Assembly (NCBI GenBank): GCA_947504045.1
Contig: CANNFY010000001.1
Location: 434,001-498,000, forward strand
Source: an uncultured Maribacter sp.
Lineage (GTDB): Bacteria; Bacteroidota; Bacteroidia; Flavobacteriales; Flavobacteriaceae
Reading direction: 5' to 3'
DNA: 64,000 nucleotides
Shown here: positions 44,927-55,159 of the stretch, piece by piece
How the letters are laid out: each line of letters starts with the position of its first letter
Position numbering within the stretch: position 1 is the stretch's first letter
Notes under the pieces: model-generated
The model's database searches: none
Seen by the model: the letters and a program-made list of their open reading frames with translations, nothing else
Told to the model about the DNA's origin: nothing
Made by a program: the position numbers and the translations under genes

Positions 44927-44946
44927 AATACATAAACTTATGTATT
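44927..44946. promoter_or_regulatory. 20-bp inverted repeat upstream of the unassigned hydrolase
   Basis: AATACATAA-AC-TTATGTATT has perfect 9-bp arms and lies 20-39 nt upstream of the ATG at 44907. Its place fits an operator of a sugar-responsive regulator. The remainder of the 191-nt gap is AT-rich; a TATAATTG -7-like element is at about 44965-44972 on the minus strand. Confidence 0.45.
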
Positions 44947-45098
44947 TCCTTAGCTTTTACAATTATAATTTAGACCAATAACTTTTGGGCTTCGATAATC
45001 AACTAGTAGGTTTACTAAATAGTTAAGCGATTTTTTTTATTGCAATTACACTGTAACTCTTTTAATATTAGAATTTAAGATGTATTTTAAATTAATTT

Positions 45099-46280
45099 TT
45101 AAAAAATTGTATATCCTAATATTATAGAAGCCATATTGTATGTAGAGGAATAGTCTATTAGATGATTTATAGTATTTCTATTCGTATAATATCTTGCCTC
45201 TACACTAAATTTGTTATTAAATTTAAAACCTGCACCAATTGCAAAATTAACACTGCCTGATGGTTTTAATTCTTCTCTTACAACATCTCTTACTTTATAG
45301 ACTATAGAACCACTTGGAAAATCAGACACAAAAGATCCATTTAAGAAAATTTTTGAATTATTGTTTATATAAAAATAATGCCTTATGGTTAAGGCTACAT
45401 TTAAAGATGTATAATCTAAAATAACACTTTCCCCAATATTCGCATCATTTTCAAATATTATTTCATCACTGTAGTTCCCTTCATATGAAGGTTCTAAAGC
45501 TACGGCCCATTTATTACTAAGAAAAGGTAAAACCGCCTCAAATTCAAGTCCAAAACCCAATAAATTTTTATTTCCAAAATTAATTGACCTTGGATTTAAT
45601 CTATCTCCGCGTTCATCAAGTGTAAATGAGGTGAAATTTAGTTTAGGTCTTAAATTAATAGTAAAAACTTTTGCTTTTTTATCATAGACAACACTATTAG
45701 ATTTTTCACAAGAATTATATTCTGTAAAAAAATTAATTAAATATTTTCTTTCATATTTAAGGTTATTTGCTGTTTTAAATGTTATAGTTTCACAAACTAA
45801 CTTATTAAATAACTGCTTTTTATATTTATTATTTCTATGATCTTTATGATCAATTTTCGAGTTATTTTTTTCAAAAATCAATTGCTCTATTTCTAAATCA
45901 TTTGTGCTAAAAAAAAAGATTTCATTAGCCTCTTCATGAAAAGAATACAGATTAGCTTTACCCTCTACAAGGACTTTTAAAAAAATTTCCTCTTCATTTA
46001 ATTTACTTTCTCTTTTAACAAAAACCTTTCGTTTTATAAACTTTTTTGAATTGTAAACAAAAACCTCTTTTATCGTATTTAAATCGGCAATTTTAGTTTT
46101 AGAATTTTCTGATAACTTATATTTTAAATTTTTTGAAGTTTTTAAATGATCAAAACTCTTTATATAACATTCAATTTTACCTCCATTACCATCTACAAAA
46201 TAGCCTTTTTCAAAACTTTTTTGAGAAAAACATACTAAAGCAAAGCTTAAGCATAAAATTAAAGTAAGTGCTTTTTTCAT
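45099..46280 (-). CDS. Outer membrane beta-barrel protein of unknown function
   Basis: A 393-residue exported protein with a signal peptide (1-19, ending CFSQ). Residues 20-180 are a soluble, charged domain rich in Lys/Glu/Asn. From about 205 to the end alternating hydrophobic strands of about 10 residues suggest an eight- to ten-stranded outer membrane barrel, ending with an aromatic residue (GYTIF) as typical for outer membrane proteins. It is not SusC-like (too short, no plug). It sits alone between the two parts of the locus, with 98-nt and 191-nt gaps on either side. Confidence 0.65.
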   Translation of the reverse strand: MKKALTLILCLSFALVCFSQKSFEKGYFVDGNGGKIECYIKSFDHLKTSKNLKYKLSENSKTKIADLNTIKEVFVYNSKKFIKRKVFVKRESKLNEEEIFLKVLVEGKANLYSFHEEANEIFFFSTNDLEIEQLIFEKNNSKIDHKDHRNNKYKKQLFNKLVCETITFKTANNLKYERKYLINFFTEYNSCEKSNSVVYDKKAKVFTINLRPKLNFTSFTLDERGDRLNPRSINFGNKNLLGFGLEFEAVLPFLSNKWAVALEPSYEGNYSDEIIFENDANIGESVILDYTSLNVALTIRHYFYINNNSKIFLNGSFVSDFPSGSIVYKVRDVVREELKPSGSVNFAIGAGFKFNNKFSVEARYYTNRNTINHLIDYSSTYNMASIILGYTIF

Positions 46281-46379
46281 TATTTAATTTAAATTTAAAA
46301 CCCTATTATTAAGTTCTAAACATAGTTATAGACAAATAATTGTATTCTTTCTATTAAAATTTAATTTAAGAAAGAGCAA

Positions 46380-47957
46380 CTATTTAACAATAGTCTCTAT
46401 TTGTTTCCACCCTTCCATTCCATCATTTTTTTGCATAGCACCTTTGGTACTTCTGCCTTCTAAAATTATTTTTTTAAGCGCTTCTTTTAACTCTGCAGCT
46501 TTTTCAGAATTAGTAGCAATTAAGTTATTTTTCTCCTCTATATCGTACTTCATATTAAATAACTGCATTTCTGGAAACTTACTTTTATCTTTTTCAATTT
46601 GTTGTGCTCTTGGGTAACTCCAACCACCAGAACCAGGAACTAAACACAATTTCCAATCGCCCTGTTTTATAGCAAACGAACCATCTACAGAATGATACAC
46701 AATGTATTCTCTAATTTCTTTTTTAGAATTTGATGTAAGTAATGGCAACATACTATAGCTATCTACTGCCTCAGGGTCTTTAATTTTATATCCAGTAATA
46801 TCTGCACAAGTGGCAAAAAAATCGGTAGTACAAATTGTTTTATCTGTACTAGTGTTTTTTAGAGCTTTATTTGGCCATTCTACAATAAATGGCACATGAT
46901 GTCCTCCTTCATAAATATCGGATTTCATTCCTCTAAAATTAGCGTTAGGCTTATGCGCCACTTTTGCTAATTCTCCAAAATTTGCTGTAGGTGAGCATCC
47001 ATTATCACTAGTAAAAACCAATAATGTATTTTCTGAAATACCTTTAGCTTTTAGGGTTTCTCTAATTTGACGAACCACATCATCTACCTGCATAACAAAA
47101 TCGCCATACATATTAGTGTTGCTTTTTCCTAAAAACTCTGTAGTTGGTAAAATAGGGGTGTGTGGTGCGGGTAATGGAAAATATAAAAAGAAAGGATTAT
47201 CTTCATCTGCTTTCTCGTTAATATACCCTACAGCTTTGTCTGTTAAATCTTGTAGTATGTTTGCATGTACAAAATCTTCTGAAGTAGGACCTTTTCTCCA
47301 AGAACTTTTTTTATCTACAGATACTGTAGTTTTTGTTGGCTCCATGGTTACCACATTATTTTCTACAAATACATAAGGCGGCATGTCTAAGGAACCACAA
47401 AATCCAAAATAATAGTCGAAACCATGCGAAGAAGGACCATTTTTTATAGGTTGTTTATAATTTACTGTTGGTCTTGCACTTAGTTTATCTATGTTATTTA
47501 AATCTTGACCTTCTTTAAAACTCCAGTCCCAACCCATATGCCATTTACCAATAAAGGCAGTATTATAGCCTTGTGTTTTAAGCATATCTGCAACAGTACT
47601 ACGGTTTGGCTGTATTAAAGATTTAGAGTAACCACTAACTACACCAGACTTTAGAGTGCTTCTCCAATTATATCTACCTGTTATAATACCGTATCTAGTA
47701 GGTGTACAAACAGATGAAGAGGTGTGTGCATCGGTAAACATAACACCATTTTCTGCCATACTATTTAGGTTTGGCGTAGGTATTTTTCCTTCCGGATTAA
47801 ACTTTTGAATATCGCCATACCCTAAATCATCTGCTAGAATATAAATAATATTTGGTTTTTGTTTCTCTTTTTTTGGTTCTATTTTTTTTGTTTTAAAACT
47901 GGTAGCAAAAAGAACCACAACAACTAAAGTTACTACTCCTATTATAGATTTTTTCAT
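46380..47957 (-). CDS. S1 family sulfatase (CTPTR)
   Basis: A 525-residue formylglycine-type sulfatase. Active-site motif CTPTR has Cys 84 followed by a TGRYNWR segment; a metal-binding DD is at 43-44. It has an N-terminal signal segment (1-25) but no lipobox. The S-to-T change at the fourth position of CxPSR is tolerated in the family. It removes sulfate esters from glycan chains, and the substrate position cannot be read. It resembles the sulfatase at 60674-62161 (shared GYGDIQ, TDAHT/SxSxVCTP, GRYxWRS segments) and is a likely paralog. Confidence 0.9.
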   Translation of the reverse strand: MKKSIIGVVTLVVVVLFATSFKTKKIEPKKEKQKPNIIYILADDLGYGDIQKFNPEGKIPTPNLNSMAENGVMFTDAHTSSSVCTPTRYGIITGRYNWRSTLKSGVVSGYSKSLIQPNRSTVADMLKTQGYNTAFIGKWHMGWDWSFKEGQDLNNIDKLSARPTVNYKQPIKNGPSSHGFDYYFGFCGSLDMPPYVFVENNVVTMEPTKTTVSVDKKSSWRKGPTSEDFVHANILQDLTDKAVGYINEKADEDNPFFLYFPLPAPHTPILPTTEFLGKSNTNMYGDFVMQVDDVVRQIRETLKAKGISENTLLVFTSDNGCSPTANFGELAKVAHKPNANFRGMKSDIYEGGHHVPFIVEWPNKALKNTSTDKTICTTDFFATCADITGYKIKDPEAVDSYSMLPLLTSNSKKEIREYIVYHSVDGSFAIKQGDWKLCLVPGSGGWSYPRAQQIEKDKSKFPEMQLFNMKYDIEEKNNLIATNSEKAAELKEALKKIILEGRSTKGAMQKNDGMEGWKQIETIVK

Positions 47958-47964
47958 TATTTAT

Positions 47965-49335
47965 TTATTTTGAAACTGATGTAACTCCTGCTCTAACTTC
48001 CTCTTCCCATGTTAAAAGTTTTTCTAACATTACAGCAACTAACTCTGGCTGTTCTTTTGCCAAATTAACTTTTTCTGGCAAATCGGTTTCTAGATTGTAT
48101 AATTCATTAACTCTTTCTTCTTTTTTAAGGTGTGATACAAATTTCCATTTTCCACTCCTAACTGCTCTTCTGTTAGCAAAGCTCCAAAATAAATCGCGTT
48201 CTGGAATTGCTTCTTCTTTAAGTAACATGTTTTTCAAGTTAACACCATCTATATTTTCAATTGCAAGATTCCCTCCAGAAAAATCGATAAAAGTTGGAAG
48301 AAAATCCATTGTCATTATTGGTGTTGTATTAATTGTTCCTGCTTTTATTTTTCCAGGATAGCTTATAATACCTGGAACACGATGCCCTCCTTCGTATACA
48401 GATGCTTTTGCAGCTCTTAAAACACCATTATCTCCTCTTTTTCCGGCAGCTCCATTATCGGAACAAAAAACAACTATAGTATTTTCATAAAGCCCTTCTT
48501 CTTTAAGTGTTTGCATTACTTTTCCTATTCCTTCATCCATTACCTCAATCATTTCTTTATATATGGCAGGCTCTTCCTCTTTTAGCACTTTTCTTACCAT
48601 TTTTCCACTTCCTTCAAAACGAACAGGTTTATCATTTCTACCTTGAATTGGCGCATGTGGCGCTTCTTGAGATAAGTATAAAAAGAAAGGTTTTCCTGTC
48701 TTTAGAGAATTATTGTTTTTTATATACTTTACTCCATAATCTGTAATTAGATCTGTTGTATAACCTTCTTCATTATTTATTTTATTTTCTTTCCACCAGT
48801 CTAAAAACCCTTCTTGGTCTACATGTGTATGGTAATCTACATTACCACTTACAAAACCTGTAAAAGTGTCAAACCCTTGGTGTATTGGGTTATATTCTTC
48901 TCCGTATCCTAAATGCCATTTACCATACATACCGCACGCATAGCCTTGTTCTTTTAAGGCTTCTGCTAATGTAATTTCGCCTAAACTTAGACCAACTTCT
49001 CTATGGCTTTTTGCTGTTATTACACCTTCTACACCTGTTCTTTGTTGGTACTTACCCGTCATTAAAGCAGCACGTGTTGGGCTGCAAACTGGGCCATTAG
49101 AATGAAAATCTGTAAATTTTACACCTTCAGATGCTAACTTATCTAAGTTTGGCGTATTTACAATTTTGCTACCATAACAAGATAATTCTCCATACCCTAA
49201 ATCATCTGCCATAATCAAGATTATATTTGGTTGATCTTGAATTTTACTTGTATTTTCTTTTTTCTTTTTTTCTTGATTACAAGAAAAATTTAATACTATT
49301 AAAAAAATTAAAAATTGTTTCATCTTACTATTCAT
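47965..49335 (-). CDS. S1 family sulfatase, lipoprotein (CSPTR)
   Basis: A lipid-anchored sulfatase with the motif CSPTR (Cys 84 in this frame) and the metal-binding ADDLGYG near 44. A lipobox NFSC gives a Cys at 19. The frame extends further upstream to 49371, overlapping the GH20 stop by 17 nt, but starts at 49335 or 49323 give a better signal peptide (KQFLIFLIVLNFSC). An AAGGA-like sequence lies a few nt before the 49335 ATG. The C-terminal half has the ENTIVVFCSDNGA motif near 290. It lies after a GH20 gene and before another sulfatase. Confidence 0.88.
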   Translation of the reverse strand: MNSKMKQFLIFLIVLNFSCNQEKKKKENTSKIQDQPNIILIMADDLGYGELSCYGSKIVNTPNLDKLASEGVKFTDFHSNGPVCSPTRAALMTGKYQQRTGVEGVITAKSHREVGLSLGEITLAEALKEQGYACGMYGKWHLGYGEEYNPIHQGFDTFTGFVSGNVDYHTHVDQEGFLDWWKENKINNEEGYTTDLITDYGVKYIKNNNSLKTGKPFFLYLSQEAPHAPIQGRNDKPVRFEGSGKMVRKVLKEEEPAIYKEMIEVMDEGIGKVMQTLKEEGLYENTIVVFCSDNGAAGKRGDNGVLRAAKASVYEGGHRVPGIISYPGKIKAGTINTTPIMTMDFLPTFIDFSGGNLAIENIDGVNLKNMLLKEEAIPERDLFWSFANRRAVRSGKWKFVSHLKKEERVNELYNLETDLPEKVNLAKEQPELVAVMLEKLLTWEEEVRAGVTSVSK

Positions 49336-49354
49336 CATTCCTTTTTTAAATAAT

Positions 49355-51664
49355 TTAATATGCGGTAACATTAGAATTAATAGATTTTAATTCTTCTCCT
49401 TGTAGTGCGTATTTAACTTCTATTACTCTTGGTTTATGACTTGGTCTATACGTGATAGATATTTTATGCCAGCCTTTTTGTAATGCTACTTTTCCGTAGC
49501 GTTTTCGGGGACCATGCCAGCCGCTATTATCCACTACTAATTTAGTATTAATAAATAGTAAATCTCCACCATCAGACCGTGTTTCAAATTCATAAATTCC
49601 ATCTTTTTCTGCTTTAAAATATCCATCAAAAACAAATGCAAATTTTTTATTTTCTTTAAACTCTTCTGGTAATGAAATGGAATCTACAGCTATACTATTA
49701 TAGCTTGAAAGTGGTTTAAAATCTGTAACTTCTTTTACTGCTGTTTTATATGTTTTTCTATTTAGTCCTTTATTATCAGGTGTTATTTCTATTGGTTTCT
49801 GGTATTCTTTCTGAATTATTTTAGTTGAAATAATATCATTAAAAATGTCTCCTTTATATGCTCTTGCTTTAATAACTCCTGTATCTTTTACCGTAAATGG
49901 CACCGTATATTTTGTCGCATTTTTGTCTGGCACATCGCCATTTAAACTATAATAAATATCTACATTTTCTAAAGGGTAAGTTAAATCTAAAACTACTTGT
50001 GTACTATCTACATAAGCTATCTCTTTATTTAATCCTTTTACAGATGGTATATAGTAGTATATACCCAGAGTATCTAACCTACTGTATTGGTTTTCTACTC
50101 TTTTGTTAAACTGTTCAAAATCTTTTTCTCCTTTAGATGCCCATGCATTTTCTGCTACTGCTAACATTCTAGGAAATGTTTGGTATTGTAACCTTTTAAA
50201 ACTAGGAATACGTTCTGTCCAAAGGTTAGCCTGTATTCCTAACACATTATTTTCTTCTTCCTTTGTAAAGTCTTTAGGAATTGGCTCATAATTATACACC
50301 CCTTTTAAAGTTGTGCCTTCATTTAAATAATCAAAATAATACGCCGCGGTTGTAGTTACTACAACACCATTACCATTTTTTGCTGCAATTTTAGGAGAAT
50401 TTGGAAACCAATTTCTCCACCACATTACGTTGGCACTTTTGGTTAAACCTCCTGTAACAATTTCATCCCAACCCATAAATTTCTTTCCTTTAGATTGTAA
50501 AAAATTTTCAATATCTCTATTAAAATGAGATTGTAATTCATGCTCATCTTTTAAGTTATTATCTTTAATTGCTTTTTGGCAATGTGGACAAACTTTCCAG
50601 GAAGCAATATTAACCTCATCGCCACCTATATGCACATATTCCGATGGAAATAATTCTACCACTTCACTTAATACATTTTTCATAAACTCATTAGTCGTCT
50701 CTTTACCTAAACAAGCTGGGTATGTAAATACCGTATCCCAACCAGACTCTTCATTACAAGATAAAAATGGATAGTTATCTATAGCAGATTTGAAATGCCC
50801 TGGCATATCAATTTCTGGAACTACAGTAATACAACGTTCATCTGCATAAGTTATAATCTCTTTTATTTGTTCTTGTGTAAAAAAGCCTCCATATTTTTTT
50901 TCGCCATCAATCTCTTTAAAATTTGTTTTATCTATAGTATAAAGCTTATTTTCTACAGCTCTATCCATACAAAGTGTATCTTGGTTATTTGGGGTTCTCC
51001 ATGCTCCTTTTTCTGTTAAAAGCGGGTATTTTTTAATTTCTATACGCCAACCCTGATCGTCTGTTAAATGCATATGATAGGTATTTAACTTATACAATGC
51101 CATATAGTCTAAAAAAGATTTTACCTCATCTATATTAAAAAAGTGGCGACTAAAATCCATATGCATACCTCGCCATTTAAAACGAGGTTCATCCTCTACA
51201 CTAATACTTGGAATATACCATGCAACGTCTACTGCTTTTTTACTTTCTATAGCTTCTGGCAAAAGCTGACGTATAGTCTGTACGGCATTAAAAAATCCGG
51301 TTTCTTCGGATGCTGTAATATGTATTGAAGTAGGATTTACTTTTAACTTATAAGCCCCCTCATTTAAACCTTCTTCTGTAGTAAAAAAAATGGCTTCTTC
51401 TGCTAGAGTATTTTGGAGTTCTAAATTATAATCGGCGGCAGTTTTAAATAAACCTACTAAATAATTAGCTGCTTTTTTTGGACTGTCGCCTTCCAATACA
51501 ATTGCAGTTGTAGAGGTTACCTCAAAAGAGCTTTCTCCTAACTCTAATTGCAGTGGCTTAGGAATTAATGCAATATCTGCTTCTGTAAAAGTGGGTTTTG
51601 GTTTTTGCGAACAGGATGCAAAAATTAACGTAATTAGCGTTATAAAAGCTAGGCAATTTTTCAT
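49355..51664 (-). CDS. GH20 beta-N-acetylhexosaminidase lipoprotein with C-terminal PA14-like module
   Basis: A 769-residue GH20 enzyme. Lipobox FASC (Cys 18). An N-terminal GH20b domain (about 30-155) precedes the barrel, which has the catalytic Asp-Glu pair HIGGDE at 345-350. A chitobiase-like beta domain (about 575-630) and a PA14-like module (about 660-769) follow. It removes terminal beta-linked GlcNAc or GalNAc using the substrate acetamido group. It lies 2 nt after the beta-helix gene; overlapping use of the next sulfatase start region suggests coupling. A second, shorter GH20 is at the right edge. Confidence 0.93.
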   Translation of the reverse strand: MKNCLAFITLITLIFASCSQKPKPTFTEADIALIPKPLQLELGESSFEVTSTTAIVLEGDSPKKAANYLVGLFKTAADYNLELQNTLAEEAIFFTTEEGLNEGAYKLKVNPTSIHITASEETGFFNAVQTIRQLLPEAIESKKAVDVAWYIPSISVEDEPRFKWRGMHMDFSRHFFNIDEVKSFLDYMALYKLNTYHMHLTDDQGWRIEIKKYPLLTEKGAWRTPNNQDTLCMDRAVENKLYTIDKTNFKEIDGEKKYGGFFTQEQIKEIITYADERCITVVPEIDMPGHFKSAIDNYPFLSCNEESGWDTVFTYPACLGKETTNEFMKNVLSEVVELFPSEYVHIGGDEVNIASWKVCPHCQKAIKDNNLKDEHELQSHFNRDIENFLQSKGKKFMGWDEIVTGGLTKSANVMWWRNWFPNSPKIAAKNGNGVVVTTTAAYYFDYLNEGTTLKGVYNYEPIPKDFTKEEENNVLGIQANLWTERIPSFKRLQYQTFPRMLAVAENAWASKGEKDFEQFNKRVENQYSRLDTLGIYYYIPSVKGLNKEIAYVDSTQVVLDLTYPLENVDIYYSLNGDVPDKNATKYTVPFTVKDTGVIKARAYKGDIFNDIISTKIIQKEYQKPIEITPDNKGLNRKTYKTAVKEVTDFKPLSSYNSIAVDSISLPEEFKENKKFAFVFDGYFKAEKDGIYEFETRSDGGDLLFINTKLVVDNSGWHGPRKRYGKVALQKGWHKISITYRPSHKPRVIEVKYALQGEELKSINSNVTAY

Positions 51665-51666
51665 AT

Positions 51667-53778
51667 TTATCTTTTTATATTTTTTTTCATATTAGTTTCT
51701 ACTGCTTGTTTAAAAGCATTGGTAATAGATGTAGATAATTTTGCTTTTTTAAGCCAGCTAGCAGTACCATATACACCAGCTTCTGCATAGTTAAAAGGCT
51801 TAAAATCTATTTTTTTATAATTTGATGTTCGTTTAAAATTAAAATTATAGTTACCTGCATCTATAAAATAAGGATTGGATATTAGGCTATTAGTATCAAA
51901 CCCCATTTTTTTCCATGCTTTAAAAGTGTGGTTATTAAAATTATAATCTTTGCCACTTATATTCCAATATAGGTTCTTATCCATCTTAGCATTTACCTTA
52001 TCCCAAGCACCTTTTGCCACCATACCCTCTTTAAATATGATAATGTTATTTGTAAAAGAGAATGATCTATGTTCTTCTGGAACTGTACATTGTAATTGGT
52101 ATTTTTTTGCAAAAGCTAAAATATTATTCTGCACAATATTTTCTTTACCGTAATTCTGCTGAAAACCGCCAGTTTTAGTATTATAAACCAAATTGTTTTT
52201 AAAGGTAATTCCTGTAGAACCTTCGTCTGCATACATTCCCCAACCACCATAAGAATAGGCATGTACATCGTGAATAACATTGTGCTCTACCTTAGTACCT
52301 TCCGATGCTCCAAGCATATAAATTCCTGCCATATCGCTTAATAAATCCCACCCTATATGATGAATATGATTGTAGGATATAGTATTCTTTTTTGCCAAAC
52401 TTGGTTTGTAACCCCATACCCAACCTACAGAAATTCCTGAGTAATAAAAGTTTCCAATATCATTATGAATAATAGTATTATTAGAACTATGTCCTACCCA
52501 AACCCCAACAGCAGCAGGAAAATCTTGTCCTCCGGATTTTATAATATTATTTTCTACCGTAATATTATGTGTATGTAAACTACCTGCTAAGGGTTTAAAA
52601 TCTCCTAAGTAAATACCGCCACCTCCAATATTGTGTATATAGGTATGTTTTACCTCTGAATTATGGCACCCTTTACCAAACCATATTGCATGCTGGCCAA
52701 TATTAGAAAGCTCGCAGTTTGTAATTTTTATTTGTCTAGCACCTTCTACCATAATTGCAGCATTAAGAATTGCAGCCGCTTGGTTTGGCTCAGAGCCTGT
52801 TGGTGGAATCTTGTAATGACAATCTGTAAAAGTTAAATCTTTAAAATAAATATTTTCAACAAATAACCCTTGTAAAGCATTCCCCTTAATTGTAATTAAG
52901 TTTTCTAAAACTGGAGTAACAACTTCTGTGTTTTCTATAGTTTCTCCTTTAAGTGGCTTATATAACAAACTTCCTGCATTATTTAAAAACCATTCTCCTG
53001 GAGTATCAAGAGCTGCTTCGTAATTTTCAAAAATTACACGTCTATCTTTTTTTAAAGGATTCCAAGGTTTCATTCCTTTACCAGAGGTTACAATCTTAGC
53101 ACTGTCCACATCTATGGCATCTAAATACCTAAGTGTAAAATCCCATTTATGAAATGCCTTAAACCTAATATTAGAAATATCTTCTTTTGAAACTTCCGCT
53201 AAGATTTTAGAATCTTCTTTATTAAAATAAATACGTTGTTCTGCTTTTTCTGCAACTTTAGAAGCACCTTGTTTCCATATATTCTGTGTAACCGTATCTA
53301 TTTTTATAAACCCTTTGTTTGGTGTTCTGGCTAAATTGGCTCTTTTGTTATTTACATAAAGTTGGTCAAATTTCCACTTATAATATATAGTTTCTGGAAT
53401 TTTGGCTTCCCATAAACCTGAGGTATTAACAACAAAATTGCTAACTATTTTTCCTCCACTAAATATTGGTTTTGCTCCTTTTGCAGCTTTATAAATAATA
53501 GGATATTCTTTTGTTCCGCTATCTTCAGGTAAAAGTACCAATGGTTCTTTCATAACATATTTGCCATCTTCTACAATTACCCAAAATGCCTCTTTTTTAG
53601 AAAGCTGCTTTTTTTTAAGTTTTCTAATTGTATTACGGGCACCAGTTAATGATGCTAATGGCTGTATTTTACTTCCAGTATTAGCATCATTCCCCAAAGG
53701 AGAAACATATAACTTGTATTGTGCATTTAAATTAAAAACACAAATAAAAGCAAAGAACAAAAGTCCTGTTTTATTCAT
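51667..53778 (-). CDS. Right-handed beta-helix glycosidase, GH141-like
   Basis: A 703-residue exported protein, signal peptide 1-19 (ending LNAQ). The N-terminal YVSPLGNDANTGSKIQPLASL segment and the following about 60 residues are the typical entry of GH141-like or related beta-helix proteins. The middle (about 300-600) has repeated Asn-rich strands (NNIIKSGG, NTIIHNDIG, NHIHHIG). GH141 includes alpha-L-fucosidases and xylanases. Position directly before a GH29 fucosidase fits a fucosidase role. An alternative is a polysaccharide lyase or epimerase of the beta-helix type. Confidence 0.65.
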   Translation of the reverse strand: MNKTGLLFFAFICVFNLNAQYKLYVSPLGNDANTGSKIQPLASLTGARNTIRKLKKKQLSKKEAFWVIVEDGKYVMKEPLVLLPEDSGTKEYPIIYKAAKGAKPIFSGGKIVSNFVVNTSGLWEAKIPETIYYKWKFDQLYVNNKRANLARTPNKGFIKIDTVTQNIWKQGASKVAEKAEQRIYFNKEDSKILAEVSKEDISNIRFKAFHKWDFTLRYLDAIDVDSAKIVTSGKGMKPWNPLKKDRRVIFENYEAALDTPGEWFLNNAGSLLYKPLKGETIENTEVVTPVLENLITIKGNALQGLFVENIYFKDLTFTDCHYKIPPTGSEPNQAAAILNAAIMVEGARQIKITNCELSNIGQHAIWFGKGCHNSEVKHTYIHNIGGGGIYLGDFKPLAGSLHTHNITVENNIIKSGGQDFPAAVGVWVGHSSNNTIIHNDIGNFYYSGISVGWVWGYKPSLAKKNTISYNHIHHIGWDLLSDMAGIYMLGASEGTKVEHNVIHDVHAYSYGGWGMYADEGSTGITFKNNLVYNTKTGGFQQNYGKENIVQNNILAFAKKYQLQCTVPEEHRSFSFTNNIIIFKEGMVAKGAWDKVNAKMDKNLYWNISGKDYNFNNHTFKAWKKMGFDTNSLISNPYFIDAGNYNFNFKRTSNYKKIDFKPFNYAEAGVYGTASWLKKAKLSTSITNAFKQAVETNMKKNIKR

Positions 53779-53793
53779 AAAAACGTATGCTAT

Positions 53794-55101
53794 TTATTTA
53801 ATTGTTAACTTAATAATCTCATCAATAGCACTTATCTTATCTGTATCTACATAAAGAAAAGTACCCTCTTTCATTTGTTTGAACTTTACTTTTTTACCGT
53901 CAAATGTTTTTGCAGAAACAACTTTTGCTTTTAATTCGGAAATAAAAACGTAAGGTTCTTGAGGTGCATTTAAAACATGAACATATAAAGTTTTTCCTTT
54001 TTTAGTTACGGTTCCCCATTCTTGAGAGCCAACTACATTTCCTCTTGTTCCGTAAATACTTTCGCCATATTTACTAGTCCAATCTCCAATTTCTCCTAAT
54101 GTATCTACAAATTCTGGTTGTATTTTACCGTTTGGCATTGGCCCAACATTCAACAATAAGTTTCCATTTTTACCTGCTGCATTAACTAAAAAATGAATTA
54201 ATTTTTTGGTGCTTTTAAACTTCTTATCATAAATACTATAGCCCCATTTTCCTGCCATAGTTGCACAAGATTCTAATGGCAATTGACTTACTTGTACTCC
54301 TGCGCTGTAACCACCATGGTTTTCTCCTGGTAAATCGCGCTCAAAAGTTTGTACATCCTCTCCTGCAATTGGTTGTATATGGTGGTTATTAGCAATTAAA
54401 GTAGATGGACTTAATTTATGTATTAAAGAGTAAATTTCATCATACTGCCAATTGGCTTCTTTCTGGTCCCAATGCCCATCAAACCAAATCATTCCTATTT
54501 CCCCATAATTGGTAAGTAGCTCTGTAAGTTGTTTTTTCATAAAACCTACATATTTATTCCAAGCCTCTTTATCTCCTTTTTTACCAGCTTTATAGTCATC
54601 ACGTTTCCAATCTAATAATGAATAGTAGAAGTTTAATTTAATTCCTTCCTTTTTACACGCCTCTGCTAATTCTTTTAATGGATCTTTTCCGTAAGGAGTA
54701 GCATCTACAATATTAAAATCGCTAGCATCGGTATCGAACATACTAAAACTATCATGATGACGAGAAGTAATGGTTATATACTTCATTCCTGCTGCTTTTG
54801 CCAGTTTTACCCATTCCTCTGCATTAAAGTCTTGTGGATTAAAAAAGCCAGGTAGGCGTTCATAATTATCTGGTTTTATTTTCTTTAAAAACATTACCCA
54901 TTCTCCATCTGCCAAAATACTGTACACACCCCAATGAATAAACATTCCAAATTTCATGTCCTGAAATTCTTTTCGTGCTTCTAAATTTTCTTCCGTTGGC
55001 TTATATTCTGGCATTGGAAATTCATATTTTTTTTGAGAATAAGCTTGTGTTACAAGCAAACCTATTACGGCTAGGATAATCAACTTTTTCATTTTATTCA
55101 T
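53794..55101 (-). CDS. GH29 alpha-L-fucosidase
   Basis: A 435-residue GH29 enzyme. The signal peptide (MKKLIILAVIGLLVTQAYS) starts at 55101 or at the second ATG 55092. The barrel has FGMFIHWGVYS near 51-61, HHDSF near 115-119, and the nucleophile Asp 208 in MIWFDGHWD. A short beta-sandwich C-terminal domain follows from about 345; no carbohydrate-binding module is seen. It is a retaining exo-fucosidase of the periplasm. The beta-helix gene follows at 15 nt and the DUF2961 gene precedes it by 58 nt. Confidence 0.93.
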   Translation of the reverse strand: MNKMKKLIILAVIGLLVTQAYSQKKYEFPMPEYKPTEENLEARKEFQDMKFGMFIHWGVYSILADGEWVMFLKKIKPDNYERLPGFFNPQDFNAEEWVKLAKAAGMKYITITSRHHDSFSMFDTDASDFNIVDATPYGKDPLKELAEACKKEGIKLNFYYSLLDWKRDDYKAGKKGDKEAWNKYVGFMKKQLTELLTNYGEIGMIWFDGHWDQKEANWQYDEIYSLIHKLSPSTLIANNHHIQPIAGEDVQTFERDLPGENHGGYSAGVQVSQLPLESCATMAGKWGYSIYDKKFKSTKKLIHFLVNAAGKNGNLLLNVGPMPNGKIQPEFVDTLGEIGDWTSKYGESIYGTRGNVVGSQEWGTVTKKGKTLYVHVLNAPQEPYVFISELKAKVVSAKTFDGKKVKFKQMKEGTFLYVDTDKISAIDEIIKLTIK

Positions 55102-55159
55102 TTTTTATTTTCTTAATATTCTATACGTTCTTATAATTTAATGCTGCTTTGCTACAGTT

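Noticed and set aside
45046-45056. TTACACTGTAA palindrome, also present as TTACAGTGTAA at 17612-17622
   Set aside because: Only 11 bp, unrelated contexts, and expected by chance in AT-rich DNA of this length.
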